From Micromussa lordhowensis (taxonomy: Eukaryota > Cnidaria > Anthozoa > Scleractinia > Lobophylliidae), in assembly GCA_964020085.1 (NCBI GenBank), contig CAXHUQ010000736.1, positions 104,201 through 168,200 of the forward strand: a stretch of DNA of 64,000 nucleotides, given 5' to 3'. Shown piece by piece: positions 55,001-64,000 of this stretch. The stretch's first letter is position 1. Each line of letters starts with the position of its first letter. Under the pieces are notes generated by a model. The model did not search any database. It worked only from the letters and a program-made list of their open reading frames with translations, and had not been told where the DNA came from. The translations under genes were made by a program, and so were the position numbers.

Positions 55001-57366
55001 ATTAAACTCATTTTCATGAGAATGAAAATTGATTTGCATATGAAAAGATGAGTACCAAGACTCGCTTCGAAAATGAGGCCTGAGGTAATTCGGAAATGGC
55101 CTATTAAACTCTGTTGAATTAATTTAATTAATCAAATTATTATAGTACCATAATTGATCTGGATGCATCCTTTAAATTTTGCAGGATGGAAGTACCACTG
55201 TGCTAACAAACTATTTCAAAATAGCGTTGCTACCAAAGCACCTGTTTAACATGGCCCTAAACATTGTGGAATTGTATGAGGATGGAGAGCTGATTCCTCC
55301 TTCTGGCAGTGATCAGAGACAGAGGAGGTCCATCTCTCCATCTTCATTCAATTTCCTTAGGGGCTTGAACCCCCTCAATGAGGCAGATGTGCAAAAAATC
55401 GAAAAAATGATGACAGAGTGGTCAGACACTGGGATTAGGCCAGGCCCTAACACCTCAAAGGTACATTACTCCCAAAAATTCTGAACAAATTTTACAGCAA
55501 TATACAATATGTGAAAATTATACAATAAATTTTCTCTGTTTTCAAATTATATAGGATTCTGCAGTTCAAAAGGAAAAACATGGCTCTCCAGTTGTAAGTG
55601 CATGGTTTTGTTTTTATTATCCTTTAGATACAGTGTTCTTTTGTAGCTGTCCAGCTCTACCCATAATATTGCAACTTAGATCTTTGGCAAGGATCCTTTA
55701 AGACCTGAAAAGAATTTGACAACATCTTTGAGCAAATTCTTGTGCCAAGAATTTGGTGGGAGATCCTTGCAAGAATTGAAAAGATGTCTATTGATCTTGG
55801 TAAGAAAAATTGAGGATTATTTCTGGATAACATCCTGCACCAGGGCTGTTCACGTGGTGAGCAGGGTTATTATTTGTAAGATGTATGACAAAATAGAGAT
55901 GTCCTGTTTTATTGTTGTTGTATTTACTTGCCACAGGGTTCAAGGGAATTAAAAAACAACCAGTTGCAGAAAGCATTGCATAAAGAAAAAGAGGTAAGGT
56001 TTGTGTTAATTCAAATTAGTCCATAATAATTAGTAAATAGTCATCAGAAAGCAATTTTATCTTCACCTACATGTATTGTCTTTGTGCCAAGTGGCCATGA
56101 TACCTATAATGGCAATGCCTATCCAAATTATATAAGATAATTTAAAAAAAGTGTACTTGACTCGATGCAGTTCTGAAAGTAGCAAACTTATAAACAGGCC
56201 TTTTCAATTCTTTTCCAGGAACTGAAGGAAGAAAGAAGAAAGAGTGCACGCTTGAGTGCAGATATAAAAATCTTAGAAAAGGTGGGTTAACGTTTGGCAT
56301 GCAAAACATTACCAAACAAGACACTTCACAGGTGTTGATTTTTTTTTTAATTCTGATACCATATGCAGCAACTACAGGGGTCCCAAGAGACAGTTTCTCA
56401 TCTTGAAAGGCGATATGATCTCATGAAAGAGGTAATCACAACTTGATTTGTTGATCACTAAACTCTTGTGCTGACATCATTTAAATTTGACGTTTATTGT
56501 TTTCTTCTTATTTCTTGTCAGCAAAATGAAGGAAATTCACAAATAATAAAATTTCTAAAAGAAGAAAACCAATCGCTGAAAGAAGTAAGTAATCTGACTG
56601 TTATTTTTTTTCAGAATGAACATCCTGACAAATGCTAAGCAAGTGTCTTTCATAAATGGAAACCCATTGCAAGTTTATTTTAATTAGTACGTTGCCATGA
56701 ATCTGACATCCACCTGTTCTTGAAGTTTTTTGCTGCTCTCTGAACATACTCTTCTTTATTTAAATATTATTAGTTGTAACTTTCAGTAAACGCCAACAAG
56801 CGAATGAACCATCCTTACTAACAATTATTGCCAAAAAAATCTCACTGCACGACTGAAATCACTTAGTAGGAAAACTCTGAGAATTTTCCTGCATAATCTT
56901 TAAACTATGCCATCTTGTCAGGCTTGTATTTTGCTTGCTGGCAGGAACACATACTTGATTATAGTCAAACTCAGAACACTGCCAAGTCCATTTAATTTGT
57001 CTGAAATGTTTATTGCATAGTAAAACATCATCAGCAAGATCTTCAAGTACAGAATCCAAAGAAAACTATCACAAGATACATCCTCCATCTTCATACTTGA
57101 TTACCGATTGAAGGTCAAAAAAATTGCTATCTTTTGCTTGGAGAACCACATCCAGTAATTTGTTCGAGGGGCTTTGGATAATAAGAATCCTGCTAATGAA
57201 ATAACGAAATGAAATGATAATATAATAGACTGTCTAACTTTAACTGTCTAATTTCAATGCCGAAATTAGTTTGTCTGATATTGTATCTGTGACACCATGC
57301 ATATAGGAAAAGAATATTTGATTTTAGTATATACCACATAAGTAAATAGTCCTTTTCGCACGCCCT

Positions 57367-57399
<33 letters not shown>

Positions 57400-57731
57400 C
57401 ATTCACCTCCGAGCAGCCGAAGAGAAACAAAATGGCTTTTGGCGTTATATTGTCACAAATAAAGTTACTCTTTGGGCCGCTAGTTATTCAGCTTGTGTGG
57501 TATATACTAAAACAATTATTCGCCTCAGTGTCGGTGAAAGTGGTGAATAATTACCTCGCCACTTCGCAGCTTGGTAAATATCCACCACTATCCACCTCCA
57601 CTTCGGTGAATAATTGTTAAATATAATACATTGAATGAGCAAGGACTGTTAAATATGTTGTATTACTGTTTCAGGATTTAGAGGCAAAAGATGACCTCCT
57701 GAGAAAGTTCAAAGCAAGTGATCTGAGATGA
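52024..57731 (+). CDS. Eight-exon gene, 350 aa, acidic N-terminus and C-terminal coiled coil
   Basis: Exons: 52024-52458, 55185-55460, 55555-55593, 55937-55993, 56219-56281, 56369-56431, 56522-56584, 57675-57731 (TGA). All borders are GT/AG and every exon starts and ends in phase 0, so the frame is open from ATG to stop. The first 60 residues are very acidic (EESEYLLKESEYETEYEEEA). A middle block follows: DAEAASAMRIYISRKLGID, DGSTTVLTNYFKIALLPKHL, FNMALNIVELYEDGELIPPS. The last five exons are helical and charged (ELKEERRKSARLSADIKILE, HLERRYDLMKE, IIKFLKEENQSLKE), three of them exactly 63 bp, i.e. three heptads. ATG 52024 has A at -3 and G at +4; an in-frame GTG at 51988 is less likely. Function unknown; an oligomerising nuclear or cytoskeletal protein is possible. 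Confidence 0.7.
52459..55184 (+). other. Large first intron of the coiled-coil gene
   Basis: It runs from agg|GTAAGT to aaattttgcag. It contains two similar patches around aaatggcscgtcc (53472, 53838) and the foldback element 54907-55103. No convincing internal gene. Confidence 0.6.
54907..55103. mobile_element. Foldback MITE with TA-flanked GGCCATTTC tips
   Basis: TAGGCCATTTCAGAATTACC on the left mirrors ggtaattcggaaatggccta on the right. The arms run about 85 bp inward through gcgagtcttggtgctcat and atatgcaaatcaatttt. A Tc1/mariner-like origin would fit the TA borders. Confidence 0.8.
56585..57674 (+). other. Last intron of the coiled-coil gene
   Basis: It contains a hairpin gctcggaggtg...cacctccgagc (57374-57412) and repeated ccacctcc/gtgaataatt motifs up to 57620, probably a small mobile element. 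The 83-codon frame there is not supported as a gene. Confidence 0.45.
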
Positions 57732-58513
57732 TCTCCCTTCCAAATATGATATTTTACAATGTGCCAAACCGTTCAGTGAGGCATCAGGCATGAATGCACT
57801 GCAGTAACTGAAAATTAAAATGAGTATAGAGATCAATCAAAACAATTAGTTGCTTTGAAATGGCAGCATGATCGAATGAATTTAATTTTAACAGTATTTT
57901 TTTGGTTCACAAAAAAATATATCTAGAGAACAGAAGTCCTAAAGAAAACACCAGATGATGTGAGTACAACAATATTTAGCTTTATTACCAGTCCTGTACA
58001 TTTCAGCAGAAACAGATCACCATGGTTTTTGTTCACAAGTAATATAACATGAGAAAAACTGTGTTTGAACCACAAAAGGAGTTGACAATATGATGTAGGC
58101 CTAGCAGACACACTTGAAGGACTTTGGAAATGTGGTCAAACATTGTCTTGAGTGTACGTTATCTCCTCTCAATTGAAACTTAAACTAAGATCGGTTGGTA
58201 TTAAAGTGCTACTGCGACCAGATGTAACATGGGGAATGTCTGTTTTTAATTCACATGTCAGGGCTTCCTGTCTTAAAATAATTTATCAAGAATTGTAAGT
58301 AATTTTAAGGAGGTCACTACAAAAAAAGGTATATTTTTTGTCAAGGCTAACAAAAACCTTACAGTAAGTTTAGCCACGCACCAAAGTTTTAGCCTCTAAA
58401 GTGCAGGCTTTCGTTATGCCAATCGTTCATTTCGTTATGCCAAGAAAGCCCAAAATTTGAACATCGTTGTTGCCATTTTGAGCAGTACTCGGCAGCCAGG
58501 CTGCATTTTCGTG
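57732..58513. other. Intergenic stretch between two plus-strand genes
   Basis: Short 3' flank of the coiled-coil gene, then AT-rich sequence leading to the next gene. A repeat ttcgttatgcca at 58413 and 58431 is the only notable structure. Confidence 0.4.
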
Positions 58514-61350
58514 ATGTCATTCTGTCCAAAAGATTTTGTCCAAATGACTTCTGACAAGCCTTTTAAATACCACTCTGGTTTATGGCTTTTCTTGAGCCAT
58601 ATTTCATGGAGCCAAACATGCTACAGACTCCAAAATGGTAGCATTGAAGATAGTGAAGTGGATAGTGGTAATCCCTTTGAAAAAATAGATTGTGCCGACC
58701 TTGTGAAGAATGCCACGTCAGTCACAGGTTTTTCAGAGGCTAAAACTTGGTGAGTGGAAAAGTTAAATGTTTACCTGCTATAGGCGAAGACCAAAACAGT
58801 AGGCTTTTTGGTGTGACCTTCTTCTTAAATACTGTATTTAGTATTCTTCAAATGTTCTCAAAAGAGCACAGAAGACGAGTGCAGTGGAACTGAGCAATCT
58901 TCGAAAGGTATTTGACGTAGACAGCATCATAATTACATTGAACATTGAACATAATTTTTGTTGATAATTAGTACTATGGAGTATTATTGATTAATTGACT
59001 ATAAATCCGATGATCAATTTTCATCAATTAGATACACTCTATAATAAGGTGAGACCTAGAAAGTTCTGCTATGGCCAACACTGTGAATTGTTCCTAAATG
59101 CACTTTTTTACCCTGTAAATTCCCTGTACATACACCCAGGCTGTAATGTATGCTAATGCCATGCCTATACTAGGCATGACGGGTAGCTAATTAAATCAGT
59201 CGTTGCACTCAACATGGCGTGGTTTGGTCGTACATTACATGGTACCAGGAGTGAATCGAGTTGAATCGCCTGTGAAAGAAGCCATCCATCGTGAAAATAG
59301 TTTTCTGTATCGAGTTTACGAAGAAATGGAGGAATATACATCGGCAAATACACCAAAAATGGACTGGAACAGCAGGGATTTACCGACTGCGTGGAAGTCG
59401 TTTAGACGCCATCTTGAATTTATGTTTGGCGGACCGTTAAAGTCGAAATCGGAGGAACAGAAATGTAATTATCTCATGATTTGGGTTGGAGAAAAAGGAA
59501 GAGACATATATCAGACCTGGACGTTTGAAGAAGGAGAGGAGAAAAAGCTTAACAGCTACTACGAGAGGTTCGAAGCTCATGTGAAGCCGAAATCGAACAA
59601 GGTATTTGCTAGATACAGGTTTCACAAGAAAGTTCAGTGTGATAATGAGTCATTCGAACAGTTTCTTATTGACCTCAAGCTGCTAGTGAAAGATTGTGGT
59701 TATGCAGATCCAGACGAAATGGTCAGGGATAGGATTGTAATTGGTTGCAACTCCAAGAAAGTGCGAGAAAAGTTGATACAAGAAGGATCTGAATTGTCGT
59801 TGGAGAAAGCGGTTGAAATTGCACTCACACTGGAAATGTCTCAAACGCAACTCAAAACCATGGAGGAAGAAGACAGCAAGATTCACGCCGTTAAAGTGAA
59901 TCAAGCTCGAAGGCAGAGTGAGAAATTAGACAAGAGGAAACATGGCAGGCCTGGAGTTGAACAGGAGTGTGGAATGTGTGGCTACATACACAGCAGTAAA
60001 GCAGAATGTCCTGCTAAGGGAAAGAAATGTCTGATTTGTGCCAAGTTAAATCATTTTGCCAAAGTCTGCAAGTCAAGAGAGAAGAGAAGAACTGTCCAAT
60101 ATGTGGCTAAATGTGAAAGTGGCGATGATGCTCGGACAAATGAAACCAGCAGCGAAAGTGAAGACGAGATGTTTTATGTGGGTTGTATAGACGCAGTAAA
60201 TGCAGTTAGCCTCAGTGAATGGCGCGAAGAGCTGACCATCAACAACAAGAAAGTTATTGTTCAGTTAGACACTGGAGCGAAATGCAATGTTATGTCTTTA
60301 ACGACATTAAAGACTCTAGGAGGGGAGACAACAATTCAACCTACAGCAGCCAAGTTAAGGTCATACTCTGGTCACCAGATACCTATTCATGGTTGCACAA
60401 CACTCTTATGCGAACACAAGGACGAAATGTACCCCATGAAGTTTTACATTGCAGAAGGTGATGTGCTGTCCGTCTTAAGTGCACAAGCATGTAAGGATCT
60501 CAATTTAGTCCAGCGGGTGAACTCTGTCATAGACTCGTCGGTTATTACTGATGCACGTCCAGATATTCTACTAGAATATCCAGATCTCTTCCAGGGGCTG
60601 GGATGTTTACCAGGTAAACATACCATCAGAATTGATCCAACAGTCGTCCCAGTAGTACATCCACCAAGAAAGGTACCTGTTGCGCTGAAGGGCAGAATCA
60701 AAGATGAGCTTGAAAGAATGGTGAAGGCAGGAGTGGTAGCGAGGCAAATTGAACCAACAGCATGGGTTAGCAGTATGGTTACTGTAGTCAAGCCTAATAA
60801 GATTCGCATCTGTTTAGATCCTAGAGACTTAAACCTAGCTGTTAAACGAGAACATTTCCCTATGAAGACGATTGAAGAGATAGTATTTGTCTTTATTTTG
60901 CAATATCCCTATCACAAGTCAAGGGGACTTTTTGCAACGGTAACCCTAATTTTATTATTTAAAATCGATTACGTTTTGCAGGAAATCGCTGATTATTATC
61001 TGTCTTTACTACATCTTTTGTAGGCTTCAGTTCAAGCAGAAGAAGAATTAGCGGTACGTTTTAGGAACTGTAGTACATATTAGGTACCATGAGACATTTT
61101 AAACTGGGCCAAGTATGTCAATGGAGGATTTAATATTGAATTGATGATTTAACTTGCACTAAGAAACATACAGTAATTTTATATTAATTATGCACAGCCA
61201 TATTTTCAAATCATTACACATCTGATTTCAGCAAAGTTTCTGTGTCCACTGCATGGACATGCCCTGATCATGGTAAGGTTCATGGTCATGGCCACATTTT
61301 GGATGCCTTCTTTTTCCTGATCATGGTACATACACAGAATAGTGGGTTTG

Positions 61351-61383
<33 letters not shown>

Positions 61384-63757
61384 CTCTAGTGCGCACGCTA
61401 TTCATTGGTCACGCGCGTGCCACGTCATTTTCAAGCGCGCACACCGAGTCGGAAGCTCGGTGACCCCCACTTTTTTTTCGGCAGATCACTTCCTTTTTTA
61501 ACTCTCTACATTATACTAAAAAACCAAAAAAATCTGTGTGTGGGAAGTTGTAATTATTTGTCATATACTATTTAAAAAGGGTCGAATTGGTACATGGAGA
61601 CAGGTGTACGTGACTTAGAAGTTGTCTTTTTTAAGGCTAATTCTAGCAGATTTAATGACATATGTAGCAAAGATCTATCAATTAGGCCTATATAAGCCGT
61701 GTTAAACACTCATAGCTTAGAGATGATTCTTCAACTTAAATATATGCCGATAGTAATGAATCCGGCCAGAATCGTCTCGAATGACTGAGAATCATAGAAA
61801 TGCTATGGTCTGAGCTACGCTTTATCTTGAAAACGAGTTCGGTGACCCCCGATTTTTTTTACGTTTTTTATCTAATCTTATCATTTTCTACCGTCAGTCA
61901 AAGTTTTAAAAAAATCTGTGCGTGGGAAGTTTTTGGGCGCGAACGTCCTTAAGTGTTATAACTTGAACATTGTGAGACATTTTTTCTGAAAGCAAAACCA
62001 ATATGCACATTAAGCTTTAGCATTCAGATAATTGATAACTTGATTTTTTTGGGTTAAATTCATTCAGTTTGGTGAAATGCTTATTGTTGATATCACTGAG
62101 TAGTATGTAAAGATGTATTTTATGGGAGCACTATTTGAGGCTTTCTTAAAGGAAGTATAACACCGAGTCTACTTTTAGTTTATCTATAATGGTTTTTGAA
62201 AGAATTCCATTAAATTTTTATTCAATTAGTTGAATGCAACACAGCCAAAAACCAAAAAAAAAAGATCTTCCTGCCCAAGCAGACAAGGTACTTATATAAA
62301 ATATTAGATTGAACCTGTCAATAACATGTTTTGAATAAGAAATATCTCACATTTTCTTCCTCAACGTAAAGTATTTTACTTGTAAGTATACACAAGATCA
62401 GTAATTTAATTGCTTGGAAAATATGCTTTTTAATTCATATTATGTTATACTGTTTAAGGCTTGGCGAAAGGAAGTAAAACACTGGGTGTACTTTTCGTTT
62501 ATCTCCAATTTTCTGATTGGATTTTCATTGAATTTTATTCAATTAGTTGAAATGCAACACAGCCAAAAAAGAAAAAAGATGTTCTTCCTGCCCAAGCAGA
62601 CAAGGTACTTATATAAAACATTACACGTCACGTGAGGAAGTAAATGCTAAGTTTCTCGCGTTTCCTTTGGTGAATTTTTTTAAAATTTGGCTCAGTTGTA
62701 ACCACATACAATTCCTATAAAATACCTTATTTTTGTTAAAACCTGTCAGAGCTAATCTCGTATATTTAGAATAATGAGAAATTACAGAATATTGGAAAAA
62801 CCGTCTGAACAACCTTGACTTTTTACCAGTTCAAAATGTCAGGCAGTATCATTTCCATGATGTGGCAAAATATGAAAAAATTCACCAAAGGAAAGTATAA
62901 ATATTAAGGAGTTTAGGTCAAGATGAGTAATATATCTGCCTGTCGTTAGATGAGATGTTACCAAGGTAACGACCTTAATCCAAAAATTGACAACCAAAAC
63001 ATAAGCCTTATTTTAACCGTACCCATACTGGTAAATCTCTAAGGTGAAAACTTTAAGAGAAATTAACTGCGTTTCCTTTCCTAATAACTCCAGCGAGCCA
63101 CCTTAAGAGTCCTTATGAGCCCGATGAGGATAAGTAAGTAACTAATAGATGAGTCAAAGGAAGATGCCTGCAAGGCAGTTTCACACTGATATATATATAT
63201 GAGTGAAAGTGAAATACTTACCTTGTTTTCAGTGCCCAGATTATTATTTAAAATAATGTCAAAATAAAAGAGCAGCCAACAATTAGCAAATGGTGCAAAC
63301 CATCCAATAACATATCGTCCAGTTTTAAGATTGTGCTATTTGAGCTAGGATCATGGCAACCAACAGCAACCATTGGCAATATTTTTTTTGGAAAATACCA
63401 AAAACATGAAATTATAACCAGAATACATGCAGGATAAGCGTCAGCACCCCACTCCCCCATTCCTTGTTTCAATGTTGTAAAATGCAAACCTGTGTTACAT
63501 CAAAGTGTTTTGTCAACATTGGGGGGAGGGGCAAAATCCCTGTAGAATGAATATTCCCACCCTTGTTACCAATGTTGTAGACATTGCAATTATTTGCAGT
63601 TTAACAAAAGCATAGTAGCATCATGGTTGGTCCCTTGCTTCTGGATAGAAAGGTCTGACTTCAAGCAATGGGCAGCCGGAAATGAAATATTGTTTGGTGT
63701 TCTTGATCAAGACCCTTTGCTCTCACAGTGCCTCTTTCCTCTCAGGTGTATCAATAG
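58514..63757 (+). CDS. Candidate small multi-exon gene with a gypsy element in an intron
   Basis: Proposed exons: 58514-58749 (MSFCPKDFVQMTSDKPFKYH ... ATSVTGFSEAKT, donor GTGAGT), 58867-58907 (TEDECSGTEQSSK, donor GTATTT), 61031-61053 (VQAEEELA, donor GTACGT), 62245-62287 or its duplicate 62563-62604 (PKKKKDVLPAQADK, donor GTACTT) and a possible last exon 63746-63757 (VYQ stop) after ttcctctcag. Phases agree at each joint when the 42-bp duplicate is used. The product would be a small protein with an acidic middle and a Lys/Ala-rich end. The short exons are individually weak, so the model depends on phase agreement. No family recognised. Confidence 0.4.
59142..59239 (+). repeat. Putative 5' LTR of a gypsy element, 98 bp
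   Basis: It begins TGTAATGTA and ends TACATTACA, inverted tips as LTRs have. Directly after it comes TGGTACCAGGAGTGAA, suitable as a primer binding site. No 3' LTR is present for comparison, so the call is inference. Confidence 0.45.
59325..60884 (+). pseudogene. Ty3/gypsy-like gag-pol, truncated in reverse transcriptase
   Basis: A continuous frame of about 520 codons from ATG 59325: gag with WKSFRRHLEFMF and FEQFLIDLKLLVKDCGYAD, zinc knuckles CGMCGYIHSSKAECP and CLICAKLNHFAKVC, protease VQLDTGAKCNVMS, then the start of RT (LPGKHTIRIDPTVVPVVHPP, ELERMVKAGVVARQIEPTAW, NKIRICLDPRDLN). Homology ends at MKTIEEI (about 60884), before the catalytic YxDD box; the frame then runs 46 codons into unrelated sequence. 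RNase H, integrase and the 3' LTR are absent, so the copy cannot move by itself. It lies in an intron of the candidate gene 58514-63757. Confidence 0.85.
60885..61354. other. Stretch between gypsy fragment and MITE
   Basis: Contains the candidate exon 61031-61053 and a second exon-like segment after ctgatttcag (61232-61275, donor GTAAGG) coding for SFCVHCMDMP then a stop in the expected phase. Otherwise AT-rich. Confidence 0.3.
61355..61948. mobile_element. TTAA-flanked MITE, 594 bp, with internal direct repeats
   Basis: The tips GGACGTTCGCGCCC and GGGCGCGAACGTCC are perfect inverted repeats; TTAA lies outside both (61351-61354, 61949-61952). Inside, a segment of about 95 bp from cggtgaccccc to aaaaatctgtgtgtgggaag is present twice, at 61460 and 61840. 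No coding frame. Confidence 0.85.
62130..62625. repeat. Diverged tandem duplication, about 320-bp period
   Basis: aaggaagtataacaccg...ttcaattagttgaatgcaac...cctgcccaagcagacaaggt at 62150-62300 recurs at 62470-62620. Both copies carry the 42/43-bp exon-like unit of the candidate gene. Confidence 0.75.
62655..62900. mobile_element. Possible MITE with TTTCCTTTGGTGAATTTTTT tips
   Basis: ttcctttggtgaatttttt near 62660 and aaaaaattcaccaaaggaa near 62875 are inverted repeats of 19-20 bp. A target duplication was not recognised. Confidence 0.5.
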
Positions 63758-64000
63758 GTAATAGGAAATTGAATGCTGGGAGTAATCCCCTTCCCATCCA
63801 AGTGGGAGTAGAAATGCATCTATTCCCTTCAGGCTTTTCAAAAAGGGCAGTAAGGGGTGGCCTGATGGACCTTTGGCTTTCATGCAGACTATAACTACCT
63901 ATTGTAATTACAGTACCTTCAAGTCATATTTTGAATATGCCAACTGTTATCTACCTACTGTCTAAAAATGACAAAAAACAGCTTTCTTTGTGTGGTAGCC
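62901..64000. other. Right end of the window, mostly non-coding
   Basis: A minus-strand donor-like aaaacaag|GTAAGT is at 63219-63228. A short (at)n run lies at 63189-63199. Apart from the possible terminal exon at 63746 no gene is visible. Confidence 0.35.

Noticed and set aside
57369..57620. 83-codon plus-strand frame with a hydrophobic middle
   Set aside because: It lies in the last intron of the coiled-coil gene, inside palindromic repeat sequence, with no splice support.

Overview
The window looks like nuclear DNA of an anthozoan cnidarian, most likely a stony coral. This is inferred from AT-rich sequence with introns bounded by GT and AG, TTAGGG-type telomere motifs, CR1/L2-like, BEL/Pao and Ty3/gypsy retroelements, an Academ-like DNA transposon, and several multi-copy families typical of cnidarians. 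There are no bacterial operons, rRNAs or CRISPR arrays. A block of exactly 200 N marks a scaffold gap at 41001-41200. Family names are assigned by reading motifs from memory, not by a search.

Layout. 1-4 kb: the 3' end of an unknown gene, a TTAA-flanked MITE and two tandem-repeat arrays. 4.5-7 kb: two exons joining a staphylococcal-nuclease-like domain to a SET domain, with one frameshift. 7-13.5 kb: repeats, including a 114-bp array and an inverted TTAGGG tract beside a 1.3-kb segment that is duplicated at 28.6-29.9 kb. 14-15.4 kb (minus): a decayed coiled-coil/SGNH open reading frame of LINE-ORF1 type. 15.5-26.5 kb: an 11-kb element with long terminal inverted repeats, coding for a broken giant protein with FEN1/XPG-like nuclease motifs (Academ-like) and split by a 3.6-kb LINE whose 3' end is folded back. 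28-30.3 kb: a three-exon gene of unknown function. 32.1-37.3 kb: a defective BEL/Pao element with 236-bp LTRs and a 5-bp target duplication, inserted in a tandem array of micro-exon-like modules (37.3-39.1 kb). 39.5-40.8 kb: a pseudogene whose last part is paralogous to the window start. 45.7-50.8 kb (minus): a roughly 12-exon transposase-like gene (IDGMDQ ... DNC.RENKN ... GHTHEDIDQ). 52-57.7 kb (plus): an intact-looking 8-exon gene, 350 aa, with a coiled-coil C-terminus. 58.5-63.8 kb (plus): a probable small multi-exon gene with a truncated gypsy element in one intron, then MITEs.

How it fits together. Most of the window is mobile DNA in layers: LINE inside Academ-like element, BEL inside a tandem module array, gypsy inside an intron, MITEs inside introns. 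Host-like genes are the 52-57.7 kb coiled-coil gene, the 58.5 kb gene, the 28-30 kb gene and perhaps the nuclease-SET gene. The exon models rest on GT/AG signals with matching reading phase read by eye, without transcript evidence.
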